DNA from: Devosia crocina
Lineage (GTDB): Bacteria; Pseudomonadota; Alphaproteobacteria; Rhizobiales; Devosiaceae
Direction: 5' to 3'
Length of the DNA stretch: 64,000 bases
NCBI RefSeq assembly: GCF_900116545.1
Contig: NZ_FPCK01000001.1
Span: 620,001-684,000 of the forward strand
The notes beneath the pieces are model-generated. The model saw only the letters and a list, made by a program, of their open reading frames with translations, was not told where the DNA came from and did not search any database. Shown here one piece after another: positions 24,778-32,757 of the stretch; position 1 is the stretch's first letter; every line of letters begins with the position of its first letter. A program made the translations under genes and the position numbers.

Positions 24778-25983
24778 TCAGGGTTGCTGGACCGGCGGGA
24801 CGCTCATGCCATGCGGATGCTCGGCATTGGGCACGTGGGTCAGGCGCTGGCCATCGGGTGCGACGGTGACCGCCGTGGGGTCGTAGTCGTAGAAGGTGGC
24901 GTGCAATCCCCAATAGCTGCCGGCGATGATCACCATGGCGGCGAAAAGGCCAGCGGGAACGCTGCCGACTGCCGGCACGAGGCCCTTGAGGTTGAAGCCC
25001 GACGGGGTGGGGTCAGCCGCGATCAGGAACAGGGTGCCCATGATCAGGGCGTGTCCGACGAGGTCGATGCGTCCGAAAGGATAAACGGCAGCCGTGAAGA
25101 TCACGATCAGGGCAAGGGCCGACAGCCGGCGGATCAACGGGGTCCAGAGTAGGCCAAAGCCCATGGTGAATTCGGCAACACCGGCCATGGGAATGAAGGT
25201 ATCGCGCGGCATGCCGAAGGTTAGGAACGGGCGTTCTTCCACAAGCGGATAGAACCACTCGGCATAGGCGAACTTTTCAAGGCTCGACCACATCAGGGCA
25301 ATGGCGACGCCCCAGCGCAGGACGGCGAACCGGTGGCGGTACCATTTGCCTTCGGGATTGGCCGCAAGCCACAGATAGCCGGCTACACCGACGCCAAGCG
25401 CCAGATAATCGAGCAGGTGGAAAAGATCGTAGTCACGCAGGGCGATAACCCAGAGTCCGATGATGCCGGCCGCGGCCAGCGGCATGGTGCGGCGCGAAAA
25501 CACAAGGAGCGCGATCAGCAGCTGCAGCCACGACACCCACTCGTTTGGGGTCTGCAGATCCGGGGTGAGGTAAACCCCGCCCACCGCGAAGATGGCGACA
25601 AAGAAGGCGCCGATGATTGCGCGCATGAAGTCGTCCGACCGGGTCCAGATGGGAGCGGTCAAGCGGTCGAGGCCGCCACTGATGGCTGGGCCCGCCTTGC
25701 TGCGTTCCACGAACACGGTTGCGGCGAAAAAGGCGAGTACCAGGACGATGCCCGTCCAGAACCAGCCATTGCCGAGGGTTTCGGTCATCGGGGCCGGGGC
25801 GGCGCCCACCACATAGGGGGCAAACCACTTCACATGGGCATAAGCTGGCGTGGCAAGGCCGAACCCTGCCAGCAAGGCGGCGATCGGCGCGCAAAGAGCC
25901 GCGCGGCTCAGGCGGTTCCAGGTTTTGCCTTTCGCATCGCCTTTGGGATGGTCAGTCACTTCTAGCTCCATCGGTTTCTGCAT
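24778..25983 (-). CDS. DoxX-like integral membrane protein
   Basis: The ~401-residue protein has a signal-like N-terminus (LCAPIAALLAGFGLATPAYAHVKWF) and about nine further membrane helices. The C-terminal half resembles the DoxX family (EKFAYAEWFYPLVEE, AGVAEFTMGFGLL, RIDLVGHALIMGTLF). Its function is unknown. A consensus-like NsrR site overlaps the ATGs at 26025 and 26010, so the true start is probably ATG 25983 or 25971. Operon linkage with nsrR and the divergent DUF305 gene suggests an NO or copper stress role. Confidence 0.75.
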   Translation of the reverse strand: MQKPMELEVTDHPKGDAKGKTWNRLSRAALCAPIAALLAGFGLATPAYAHVKWFAPYVVGAAPAPMTETLGNGWFWTGIVLVLAFFAATVFVERSKAGPAISGGLDRLTAPIWTRSDDFMRAIIGAFFVAIFAVGGVYLTPDLQTPNEWVSWLQLLIALLVFSRRTMPLAAAGIIGLWVIALRDYDLFHLLDYLALGVGVAGYLWLAANPEGKWYRHRFAVLRWGVAIALMWSSLEKFAYAEWFYPLVEERPFLTFGMPRDTFIPMAGVAEFTMGFGLLWTPLIRRLSALALIVIFTAAVYPFGRIDLVGHALIMGTLFLIAADPTPSGFNLKGLVPAVGSVPAGLFAAMVIIAGSYWGLHATFYDYDPTAVTVAPDGQRLTHVPNAEHPHGMSVPPVQQP

Positions 25984-26005
25984 GTCTTGCAGTCGGGAGC
26001 ACTTA

Positions 26006-26028
26006 AACATGCATCGCACATGCATCTT
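26006..26028. promoter_or_regulatory. NsrR binding site
   Basis: Two ATGCAT half-sites (26009-26014 and 26020-26025) are spaced 11 bp start to start, with CTT on the right, as in the known NsrR consensus of two such half-sites. It sits between the DoxX-like gene (-) and the DUF305 gene (+). Confidence 0.7.
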
Positions 26029-26094
26029 TGACCTGGGTCAAACAGGTCAGCCTTTGTGTGGCCCATAGTGAGGGCAACAGAAAAGGTGATGACG

Positions 26095-26550
26095 ATGAAT
26101 GTTCTTCAATGGGGCGCCGCGGCCGTGCTCGCCGCCGCCTTTGCCGGTGCGCTGATCGTGCGGGATCAACCCGCGAGCGCGCTGGCGAGCCTGCCCTTGC
26201 CCGAGATCTGCGGGGATGCGCAGGCCGACCATGGCGGCGCCAGCATGCAGGCCCATATCGACATGATGGCCGCACATAGCGGGGATGCCCATGCGGCCCT
26301 GATCCAGACGATGGAGCCGATGCATTCGGACATGATGCGCGGCATGACGGCCGCCGACTTCCAGACCGCCTTTGTGTGCAGCATGATCCCGCATCATCAG
26401 GGGGCGGTAGAAATGGCCCAGGTAGCGCAGCGCTATGCGAGCGATCCCTGGATCAAGATGTTTGCGCAGGAGATCATCACCGCCCAGCAGGTGGAAATCG
26501 CGGAGATGCAGGCGTGGCTGGCGCGCGCTCCGGCTGCATCGATGCAATGA
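26095..26550 (+). CDS. DUF305 family secreted/membrane-anchored protein
   Basis: The 151-residue protein has an N-terminal hydrophobic signal or anchor (LQWGAAAVLAAAFAGALIV) and the DUF305 four-helix domain with the His-Met-rich motif SMIPHHQGAVEMAQVA and further HSDMM, HIDMM runs. DUF305 domains occur in copper-related proteins; the Met/His residues could bind metal. The ATG at 26095 is eight bases after AAGG; the ATG at 26089 is too close to it. It shares the NsrR site with the divergent gene. Confidence 0.82.
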   Translation: MNVLQWGAAAVLAAAFAGALIVRDQPASALASLPLPEICGDAQADHGGASMQAHIDMMAAHSGDAHAALIQTMEPMHSDMMRGMTAADFQTAFVCSMIPHHQGAVEMAQVAQRYASDPWIKMFAQEIITAQQVEIAEMQAWLARAPAASMQ

Positions 26551-26555
26551 GGCGG

Positions 26556-26750
26556 CTAGCGCTGAAACACCAGCCAGTGGGGGAAGGTGGTGAGCGTGAC
26601 AAGCGCTCCGGCAACGAGCACGATGGGGACGGTGAAGGAGGCGCGGTTCCACGGCTCGGGCAGGCGGCGGCGGCCCAGGCGCACAAGGAGCATGCCCACC
26701 AGGGCATAAAGCGTCATATCGGTGGCGATGGCGACCCACATGATATCCAA
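26556..26750 (-). CDS. Small two-helix membrane protein
   Basis: This 64-residue protein has two hydrophobic segments (MTLYALVGMLLVRLG and FTVPIVLVAGALVTLTTF) separated by a basic loop (RRRLPEPWNR). The TTG start at 26750 has GAGG at good spacing; ATG 26741 is the alternative. It converges with the DUF305 gene, whose stop is only five bases away. No family is recognised. It could be real or a spurious ORF. Confidence 0.5.
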   Translation of the reverse strand: MDIMWVAIATDMTLYALVGMLLVRLGRRRLPEPWNRASFTVPIVLVAGALVTLTTFPHWLVFQR

Positions 26751-27082
26751 GGCGCACCTCGATGGTGGATTACGGAGGCTGGCAACTTAACGCAAGGACC
26801 GGATTGGTCAGAGAAATATTGCGCGCTTGTACAGGTTTTTGCCGGCGGGCAGGTGCCAGCGGGCTTCACTCCGGTGCAGGGCTTTTTGGGGAACCGCACT
26901 TGAGCGGGGTGGGTGAGGCTGTGGAATTATGCAGGCCCTCTCAGCGGACTTGGGAAACTGACAAAAGGCTTACAGTGACTGTACTGAAAAAATACTAATA
27001 AAATCAGTTACTTAGCAGGAACTTCGTGTGTCTTCTGCGGTTATGTCCCTGTCCAACAAGAGGGACGGTCCTTTGGGGCCGC
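26751..27082. promoter_or_regulatory. Intergenic region with EcfG-like promoter and palindrome
   Basis: GGAAC (27018-27022) and GGTT (27039-27042) are separated by 16 bases, one mismatch from the EcfG consensus. A 13-bp palindrome (TACAGT, central G, ACTGTA) lies at 26971-26983. A stretch near 26870-26930 resembles degenerate intergenic repeats. No gene is seen. Confidence 0.4.
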
Positions 27083-27682
27083 ATGACCATGACACAGAAA
27101 CTCTCTACAGCCGTTGCGCTGGTCCTGGCTCTTTCCAGCTCCATGGCAATCGCACAAGACGCCTCGACCAATAGCGGTGTCAGCGGAAGCACTTCCACCC
27201 AGACTTCGACGGGCACCAATGCGGGCGCGACCACGGAAGTGCAGGGCACAACCGGCGCCGGTGCTACCGACCAGAGCGGAGCCGCTGGCGGAGCAGACGC
27301 TACGGGCGGTACGGGAACAACTACGACAACCGAGACGACAACCACTGACGGCCCTTCGACCACTGGGACGACCGGCACATCGGTGCAGACCGATGTCGAT
27401 GCGGGGACCAGCACCAGTGTCGAGCTGTCGAGCGAACAACAGACGGAGATCCGCACCGTCATCACCGAGGTGAACGTCGCTCCTGTGGTTGCAGCCGATC
27501 TCGACTTCGATCTGTCGGTGGGCGTCGCCGTGCCGCAGACCGTGGTTCTCGAACCGCTGCCGGTTCGGATCGTCGAGATCGTTCCGCAGTATCAAGGCTT
27601 CCTGTTCTTCCGCCTCGATGATGGCCGCATCGTCATCGTTGATCCGGACAGCCTGCAGATCGTGCTGATCATCAACAGCTAA
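27083..27682 (+). CDS. DUF1236 domain secreted protein with Thr/Gly-rich linker
   Basis: The 199-residue protein has a Sec signal peptide (STAVALVLALSSSMAIAQ), a low-complexity region of Thr, Gly, Ser and Ala (residues about 20-115) and a C-terminal DUF1236 domain (SVGVAVPQTVVLEPLPVRIVEIVP, then GFLFFRLDDGRIVIVDP). DUF1236 domains are typical of rhizobial periplasmic proteins of unknown function. The ATG at 27083 follows GGGGCC; a second in-frame ATG is at 27089. A possible EcfG promoter precedes it, which would fit a stress function. Confidence 0.8.
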   Translation: MTMTQKLSTAVALVLALSSSMAIAQDASTNSGVSGSTSTQTSTGTNAGATTEVQGTTGAGATDQSGAAGGADATGGTGTTTTTETTTTDGPSTTGTTGTSVQTDVDAGTSTSVELSSEQQTEIRTVITEVNVAPVVAADLDFDLSVGVAVPQTVVLEPLPVRIVEIVPQYQGFLFFRLDDGRIVIVDPDSLQIVLIINS

Positions 27683-27688
27683 ACAGGC

Positions 27689-27711
27689 CGAGCCCGGCAC
27701 TGCCGGGCTCG
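27689..27711 (+). terminator. Short-loop GC hairpin after the DUF1236 gene
   Basis: Eleven-base arms (CGAGCCCGGCA and TGCCGGGCTCG) flank one central base, directly after the stop codon. There is no T tract, so it may be a partial terminator or stabiliser ahead of the two small genes. Confidence 0.5.
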
Positions 27712-27742
27712 CCTCAATCAATCAAGAAAACTGGAGAACATC

Positions 27743-27901
27743 ATGGGCTTGGGTACTATTCTTATCATCATCCTCATTCTGCTGCTGATCGGCGCGTTGC
27801 CGACCTGGGGCTATTCGCGCGGCTTCGGCTATGGACCGTCAGGCATATTGGGTGTCGTGCTGGTCGTGGTCATCGTGCTGGTCCTGATGGGTACATTCTA
27901 G
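27743..27901 (+). CDS. DUF3309 small membrane protein
   Basis: This 52-residue protein was read directly from the sequence; it is too short for usual cutoffs. It has two hydrophobic stretches (GTILIIILILLLIGALP and ILGVVLVVVIVLVLMGTF) around a conserved WGYSRGFGYGPSG loop, the hallmark of DUF3309. Family members are stress-related in many alphaproteobacteria but their role is unknown. GGAG precedes the ATG. It is 10 bp upstream of another tiny membrane protein. Confidence 0.85.
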   Translation: MGLGTILIIILILLLIGALPTWGYSRGFGYGPSGILGVVLVVVIVLVLMGTF

Positions 27902-27911
27902 GGAGGACACG

Positions 27912-28058
27912 ATGTCCATTGTCTTGATCTTTCTTGGCATACTGGCACTTGCCGTTGTGGCAAGCGCAGGCCTGATCCTGAGCGCTGAAGGGGTCGGCAA
28001 TCCGATCGCCAGTGCAGAGACCGGCTTGGCCGAGACAACTGGCAAGCCTACAGTCTAG
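27912..28058 (+). CDS. 48-residue single-helix membrane protein
   Basis: The protein has one hydrophobic N-terminal helix (VLIFLGILALAVVASAGLIL) and a short Ala/Thr-rich tail. GGGAGG precedes the ATG at good distance. It follows the DUF3309 gene by 10 bp, so the two are probably cotranscribed. No family is recognised. Existence is supported by the ribosome site and the uninterrupted membrane helix. Confidence 0.55.
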   Translation: MSIVLIFLGILALAVVASAGLILSAEGVGNPIASAETGLAETTGKPTV

Positions 28059-28129
28059 AGCTGCTGAAAGCGCGTGCCGCTATGCAAAATGTAAGCGTTT
28101 TGTCAGCTTGAGCGGGGTATGCTTTTGCC

Positions 28130-28885
28130 ATGCGAACAGCTCTCGCCTTCCTTTTTGCCAGCCTTTTGACGCTGCCATCCTTGGCCCAGGGCAACGGGCC
28201 GGGGAATGGCGGGGGCGGCAATGCGTCCGAAAACGCCAGCGTCAGCAGCGACGGCGGTGGCAATAGCGGCAACGCCAATGCCGGCAGCGGCAATAATAGC
28301 GGCAATGGCAACGGCGGCGGTGGTGGCAATAGCGGCAACGCCAATGCCAGCAGCGGCAACAATAGCGGCAATGGCAACGGCGGCGGCGGTGGCAATAGCG
28401 GCAACGCCAATGCCAGCAGCGGCAACAATAGCGGCAATGGCAATGGCGGCGGTAGTGGCAATAGCGGCAACGCCAATGCCGGTAGCGGCAACAATAGCGG
28501 CAATGCCAACGGCGGCGGTGGCAACAACAACCCCAATGCGGGCGGGGGCGGCAATCACGGGCAGGGGGGCGGCAATGGCCGCGGTTCTGATGGTTCGCCC
28601 GGAAACAGCGCGCCCCTCGGCTCGCCTCCGGGCTCGGTGCCCGGTGAAACTATTCACCATACGCCCGATCATGCGCGCGATACGGTAAATGCCGGACGCG
28701 CCGTGACCATTGCCAGTCTCCTGCCCGATCTTAAGGCGCGGGGCGCGGGCGAGATCATTGACGCCGAACTGCTCGATGTACGAGGCTTTCTGGTCTATGC
28801 CATCCGTGCTTTGCGCAGCGATGGGCTGGTCACCACTGAATATTACTATGCGCAATCGGGTCGCTTCATCGGGAGCGAGCCATGA
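28130..28885 (+). CDS. Secreted Gly/Asn-repeat protein with C-terminal PepSY-like domain
   Basis: The 251-residue protein has a signal peptide (MRTALAFLFASLLTLPSLAQ), then a Gly/Asn/Ser-rich region with four 22-residue tandem repeats (core NSGNANA), and a folded C-terminal part (ASLLPDLKARGAGEIIDAELL, VRGFLVYAIRALRSDGLVTTEYYYAQSG) that resembles short PepSY-like domains often encoded next to PhoQ-type kinases. Its stop overlaps the response-regulator start (ATGA), so it is translationally coupled to the two-component system. It could be a periplasmic sensor or inhibitor for the kinase, or a matrix protein. Confidence 0.75.
   Translation: MRTALAFLFASLLTLPSLAQGNGPGNGGGGNASENASVSSDGGGNSGNANAGSGNNSGNGNGGGGGNSGNANASSGNNSGNGNGGGGGNSGNANASSGNNSGNGNGGGSGNSGNANAGSGNNSGNANGGGGNNNPNAGGGGNHGQGGGNGRGSDGSPGNSAPLGSPPGSVPGETIHHTPDHARDTVNAGRAVTIASLLPDLKARGAGEIIDAELLDVRGFLVYAIRALRSDGLVTTEYYYAQSGRFIGSEP
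28262..28525 (+). repeat. Four 66-bp tandem repeats in coding sequence
   Basis: Copies start at 28262, 28328, 28394 and 28460. Each encodes a 22-residue unit of Asn-Ser-Gly-Asn-Ala-Asn type. Copies 2 and 3 are almost identical, implying recent expansion and possible length variation between strains. Confidence 0.9.
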
Positions 28886-29544
28886 GAATCCTTGTTGGCG
28901 AAGATGACGATCGCATTGCCGATGTATTGCAGTCGGCGCTAAGCCGCTCGGGTTTCGAGGTCTGCCGGGAAAGCGAGGGTGAAGCGACATGGTTTCGCGC
29001 TGACAGCGAAAGTTTCGAAGCCATTATTCTTGATCTCGGCCTGCCGCAGATGGACGGCTTGACCGTGCTCAAGCGCTGGCGGCGCTCGGGCCTTGCAACG
29101 CCGGTGCTGATCCTGACGGCGCGCGGACAATGGGAAGAACGGGTCGAAGGGATCGAGGCCGGGGCGGACGACTATGTGGTCAAGCCGTTCCACGCGCTCG
29201 AAATCGTGGCGCGTATCCGGGCGCTGATCCGCAGATCCAAGGGCGTGGCGACGCCGCGCGTTCCTTTTGGCAAATATGAACTCGACATGCGCACCATGCA
29301 GGTGACCGAAGACGGACTGCCGATGGACCTGACGCCGCAGGAGTTTCGTCTGATCACCTATCTCGTGCACAATCGGGGCCGGGTGGTGTCGCAGTTGGAA
29401 ATCACCGAACATATTTACCAGCAGGATTTCGAGCGCGAGTCCAACGCGGTTGAGGTGCTGGTGGCGAGGCTGCGCAAGCGGCTCGGGCGGGACGTGGTCA
29501 AAACAAGGCGCGGCTTCGGCTACACTCTGGGCGAGGAGACGTGA
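28882..29544 (+). CDS. OmpR/PhoP family response regulator
   Basis: The 220-residue protein has a receiver domain with acidic pocket GEDDD, phospho-acceptor Asp51 (AIILDLGLP), conserved Thr (ILTARG) and Lys (VVKPF), and a C-terminal winged helix (LDMRTMQVTEDGLPMDLTPQEFRLITYLVHN, VVSQLEITEHIY, VEVLVARLRKRLG). It is coupled to the repeat protein by an ATGA overlap and to the kinase by a GTGA overlap. The receiver resembles PhoP-type regulators of envelope or cation sensing. Confidence 0.93.
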   Translation: MRILVGEDDDRIADVLQSALSRSGFEVCRESEGEATWFRADSESFEAIILDLGLPQMDGLTVLKRWRRSGLATPVLILTARGQWEERVEGIEAGADDYVVKPFHALEIVARIRALIRRSKGVATPRVPFGKYELDMRTMQVTEDGLPMDLTPQEFRLITYLVHNRGRVVSQLEITEHIYQQDFERESNAVEVLVARLRKRLGRDVVKTRRGFGYTLGEET

Positions 29545-30881
29545 GGGCCAACTCGCTGCGCCTGCGGCTGATGGCGCTAGCCTCGATCATGGTGGTGGGA
29601 TCGCTGATCCTTGCCGGATTGGCGCTGCACGGGCTGTTCGTGCTCAATCTTGAACGGAGTGCCCGGGCCGATCTGGACGCGGCACTATCGCGCATCGTGG
29701 CGCTGATCGATCCCGCTCCGGCCAGGCCCACGCTGCGCGCCCCCTTGCCCGATCCACGCTATGAAACCCCGCTCGGCGGGCGCTACTGGCAGGTCAAGGC
29801 GCTCGACAACGGGCAGAGCACGCGCAGCCGCTCGCTCTTCGAACAGGAGCTGGAAGAGGGCCATTCCGCCGATGGCGAAACCTTTCACCAGGTGGGCGAA
29901 GGGGGGCTGCACCTGATTCTGATCAGCCGCGCCGTTACGATCGAGGGGCGCGCCTTTCGGGTGACGGTGGGGGAGGATCACGATCCGATCCACGCGGCGG
30001 GTGCGCAATATGGCTGGGACATTGCCAAGCTGTTCGCTCTTTTGGGCATTGCCATCATTTGCGGCGGCTGGGCGCAGCTACAGCTCGGACTGTTGCCGCT
30101 CAGCCGTTTGCGCGATGCGGTTGATGCGGTGCGCCGGGGCGAGACCCAGCGGCTCGAGGGGCGCTTTCCAAGCGAAGTGCAGCCGCTGGTCGAAGAGGTC
30201 AATGGGCTCCTGGCCGAGCGCGAGGCGGTGTCGCAGCAAGCAAAGCGCAGGGCATCGGACCTGGCGCACGGGCTCAAGACGCCGCTTGCGGCCGTCCACG
30301 GAATCGCCATGCGGCTGCGGGACCGGGAAGAGAGGCAGGACGCCGATGCGCTCGACGAGCTGGCGCTCGAGATGTCGGCGCGCGTCGACTATCAAATGCG
30401 GCTCGCGGCTTTGCGCACCCGCTCGCTCGACCGCCAGGAAAACAGCTCGCTTCAGGCGGTGATCGTGCGCACGCTGGGGGTGCTGCGCAAGACCGAGCGC
30501 GGCGAGCGCCTCCATTGGCAGGCCGAGCTCGGGGAAGAACTCGCGGTCAATATCCATCGCCAGGACCTGATGGAGCTGGTGGGGGTGACGCTGGAAAATG
30601 CGGCCAAGTGGGCGGCGAGCACTGTCGTGATCCAAACCCGGGCGGAAGGCGGCATGGCGTGCCTGCGGATCAGCGACGATGGTCCGGGGATCAAGGCCGA
30701 TCTTGTGGGCCGGCTGGGTCATCGCGGGACGCGGCTCGACGAAAGCGTGCCGGGGACGGGCCTCGGCCTCGCCATTGCCCAGGAGATCATCGAACTCAAT
30801 GGCGGCTCGATCCACTATGCCAAGGCAGATCTGGGCGGGCTCCTGGTTGAGATGCGCCTGGTGCTGGCACGGACGGAGTGA
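29541..30881 (+). CDS. PhoQ-like sensor histidine kinase
   Basis: This 446-residue inner-membrane kinase has two TM helices (about residues 12-34 and 158-180) flanking a periplasmic sensor domain of about 120 residues, a HAMP-like linker, the H-box DLAHGLKTPL with His243, an N-box (TLENAAKWA), and a G-box (ISDDGPGI, GTGLGLAIAQEI). The start is GTG at 29541, with GGAG upstream, overlapping the regulator stop. The partner is the preceding response regulator; the sensor ligand is unknown, though the adjacent PepSY-like protein is a candidate. Confidence 0.92.
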   Translation: MRANSLRLRLMALASIMVVGSLILAGLALHGLFVLNLERSARADLDAALSRIVALIDPAPARPTLRAPLPDPRYETPLGGRYWQVKALDNGQSTRSRSLFEQELEEGHSADGETFHQVGEGGLHLILISRAVTIEGRAFRVTVGEDHDPIHAAGAQYGWDIAKLFALLGIAIICGGWAQLQLGLLPLSRLRDAVDAVRRGETQRLEGRFPSEVQPLVEEVNGLLAEREAVSQQAKRRASDLAHGLKTPLAAVHGIAMRLRDREERQDADALDELALEMSARVDYQMRLAALRTRSLDRQENSSLQAVIVRTLGVLRKTERGERLHWQAELGEELAVNIHRQDLMELVGVTLENAAKWAASTVVIQTRAEGGMACLRISDDGPGIKADLVGRLGHRGTRLDESVPGTGLGLAIAQEIIELNGGSIHYAKADLGGLLVEMRLVLARTE

Positions 30882-30902
30882 GGGGATGCCGCTCGAAGGC
30901 GG

Positions 30903-30926
30903 GGCGGCGGATCGGGGTCCGCCGCC
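30903..30926. terminator. GC-rich hairpin between convergent genes
   Basis: Nine-base arms (GGCGGCGGA / TCCGCCGCC) around a six-base loop lie between the kinase stop and the permease stop. No T tract is seen. Confidence 0.5.
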
Positions 30927-30935
30927 GCTGGGCGA

Positions 30936-31823
30936 TCAACCCTTTACGCCGGCCGAGAGCATGATGGCCTGGGTCACGCGACGCTGGAAGATCAGGTAGA
31001 GGATGGCGACGACGAGGGCGGCCAGGATGGCTGCGGCGAGTTCGCGGGCATATTGCACGCCGAACGCGTCATTGACCTGGGTGATGCCTACGGCCACATT
31101 CATCATCTCGGTGCGCGACACGGCCAGGAACGGCCAGAGGAAGTTGTTCCAGGCGCCGATAAAGGTGACGATCGCCAGAGCGGTGGTGACCCCCCAGTTC
31201 ATGGGAACGTAGATGCGCGAGAAGATGCGCCACTCGCTGGCCGAATCCATCTTGGCGGCTTCCCGATATTCCTTGGGCACGGAGTCGAAGAAGTTCTTGT
31301 AGACGATGATCACGACCGGATGGATCAGCTGCGGCAGGATCACGCCGAGCCAATTGTTGATGAGGCCAAACTGGGCCATGAGGATGAAGTGGTTCACGAT
31401 CAGAGCTGCGATCGGCACCATGAAGCTGGCAAGGATCAGGTACCAGATGACCGTGCGGCCGGGAAAGCGGAGCTGGGACAGCGCATAAGCGGTGGTCGCG
31501 CTGATGATCAGGGTCAGCACCGTGACCGAAACCGAGGTGACGAGGGAATTGATGTACCAACGCCCGATCATGGTGTTGACCAGCACATGCCAATAAGCGT
31601 CGATGGTCCAGGTGCGCGGCAGGAATTCAACGGTGCGCGAGATCACCTGTGACTCGGGCTTGAGCGAGGTGATGACGCCCCAGTATATGGGGAAGGCCCA
31701 GAGCACGGCGAAGATGACGGTGACCAGCGTCAGAATGGCGCCGCCGATGTCAAAGGATCTGCGCTTGTGGCCCTGATCGGCTGTGGCCACGGACGCGGCA
31801 GGGGCTGTGTCGAGCGCGCTCAT
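30936..31823 (-). CDS. CUT1 ABC sugar transporter permease, MalG-like
   Basis: The 295-residue protein has a short cytoplasmic N-terminus and six TM helices. The EAA loop reads YREAAKMDSASEWRIFSRIYVP, and an early SLKPESQV segment is also typical of MalG-type permeases. It is the last gene of the transporter operon and overlaps the preceding permease by four bases. It would form the channel for mono- or oligosaccharides with the MalF-like partner. Confidence 0.9.
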   Translation of the reverse strand: MSALDTAPAASVATADQGHKRRSFDIGGAILTLVTVIFAVLWAFPIYWGVITSLKPESQVISRTVEFLPRTWTIDAYWHVLVNTMIGRWYINSLVTSVSVTVLTLIISATTAYALSQLRFPGRTVIWYLILASFMVPIAALIVNHFILMAQFGLINNWLGVILPQLIHPVVIIVYKNFFDSVPKEYREAAKMDSASEWRIFSRIYVPMNWGVTTALAIVTFIGAWNNFLWPFLAVSRTEMMNVAVGITQVNDAFGVQYARELAAAILAALVVAILYLIFQRRVTQAIMLSAGVKG

Positions 31824-32698
31824 TTCTCACCTCGGGAACGGAGCAGCTGGAACTGCAACACGGAAAAGACGATGACGATGGCGAAAAGGGCAACCGCAAT
31901 GGCCGCGGCATAGCCGCCCTCGTTCCGCTGGAACGCCATGTTGTAGATATATTGGACCATGACCATGGATGGGTCCGGTCGCCCGCCCTGGACGAACAGA
32001 TAGACCTGATCGAAGATTTTCAGCTGCAGGATGAGCTGGATGGTCAGAACGAGAGCCGTGACCGGCCAGATCAGCGGCCAGGTGATGCGGCGGAAGATGG
32101 TCCAGCGATTGGCATTGTCGAGGGCGGCGGCTTCGTAGATGTCGCTCGGGATCGAGCGCAGGCCTGCCAAGAAGAGGAGGATATTGAAGCCGCAGGTCCA
32201 CCAGATGGTGACGAAAGCAACCGTGGGCATAAACATCCACTGCACGCGGAAGACCGGCGTCGGCTCGCCGAAGATCCAGGTCAGCGGATATTGCATGATG
32301 CCGAACTGAACGTTGAACATCCAGTTCCAGATGCGATAGACGACCGATACCGGCAGAATATAGGGCAGAAAGAACATCGCCAGGATGACGCTTTGCTGCC
32401 AGCCTTTGAGGCGCGACACCATCATGGCGATCGCAAGACCGATCAGCGTATTTGGAATGACGGTCAGGGCAACGAAGTAGGAGGTGTTGCGCACCGCGGT
32501 CCAGAACCGCCGGTCGTCGAACATCTCGATGTAGTTTTCAAGGCCGATCCACTGGCCGGGCCCAATCAGGGGCGCGTCCGTGAAGCTGAGATAGATCATC
32601 TGCAGGGTGGGCCAGAAGAACAGCACGCCGTAGGACAAAACGAACGGCAGGATAAACAGATATGCTGCCACGACTTCGCGGCGATGATTCCGGATCAT
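31820..32698 (-). CDS. CUT1 ABC sugar transporter permease, MalF-like
   Basis: The 292-residue protein has six TM helices (YLFILPFVLSYGVLFFWPTLQ at the start) and the EAA motif IYEAAALDNANRWTIFRRITWPLIWP. It lies after the substrate-binding protein gene with a stem-loop in between. The two permeases and the ATPase UgpC/MsmK type at 34165 form a complete CUT1 importer. Confidence 0.9.
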   Translation of the reverse strand: MIRNHRREVVAAYLFILPFVLSYGVLFFWPTLQMIYLSFTDAPLIGPGQWIGLENYIEMFDDRRFWTAVRNTSYFVALTVIPNTLIGLAIAMMVSRLKGWQQSVILAMFFLPYILPVSVVYRIWNWMFNVQFGIMQYPLTWIFGEPTPVFRVQWMFMPTVAFVTIWWTCGFNILLFLAGLRSIPSDIYEAAALDNANRWTIFRRITWPLIWPVTALVLTIQLILQLKIFDQVYLFVQGGRPDPSMVMVQYIYNMAFQRNEGGYAAAIAVALFAIVIVFSVLQFQLLRSRGEK

Positions 32699-32722
32699 GA
32701 TGCTCCAGCCCCGATAAGAAGA

Positions 32723-32744
32723 CCCGGCCGCAGGGGCGGCCGGG
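32723..32744 (-). other. Intercistronic stem-loop after the sugar-binding protein gene
   Basis: Nine-base arms (CCCGGCCGC / GCGGCCGGG) around AGGG lie 14 bp after the stop codon (minus direction). Such hairpins protect the abundant binding-protein message from decay. Confidence 0.55.
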
Positions 32745-32757
32745 CCGGTTGGGTGTG

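Noticed and set aside
28262..28525. CRISPR-like repeat
   Set aside because: The repeats are 66 bp, contiguous, without spacers, and are in frame within a secreted Gly/Asn-rich protein. No cas gene is near.
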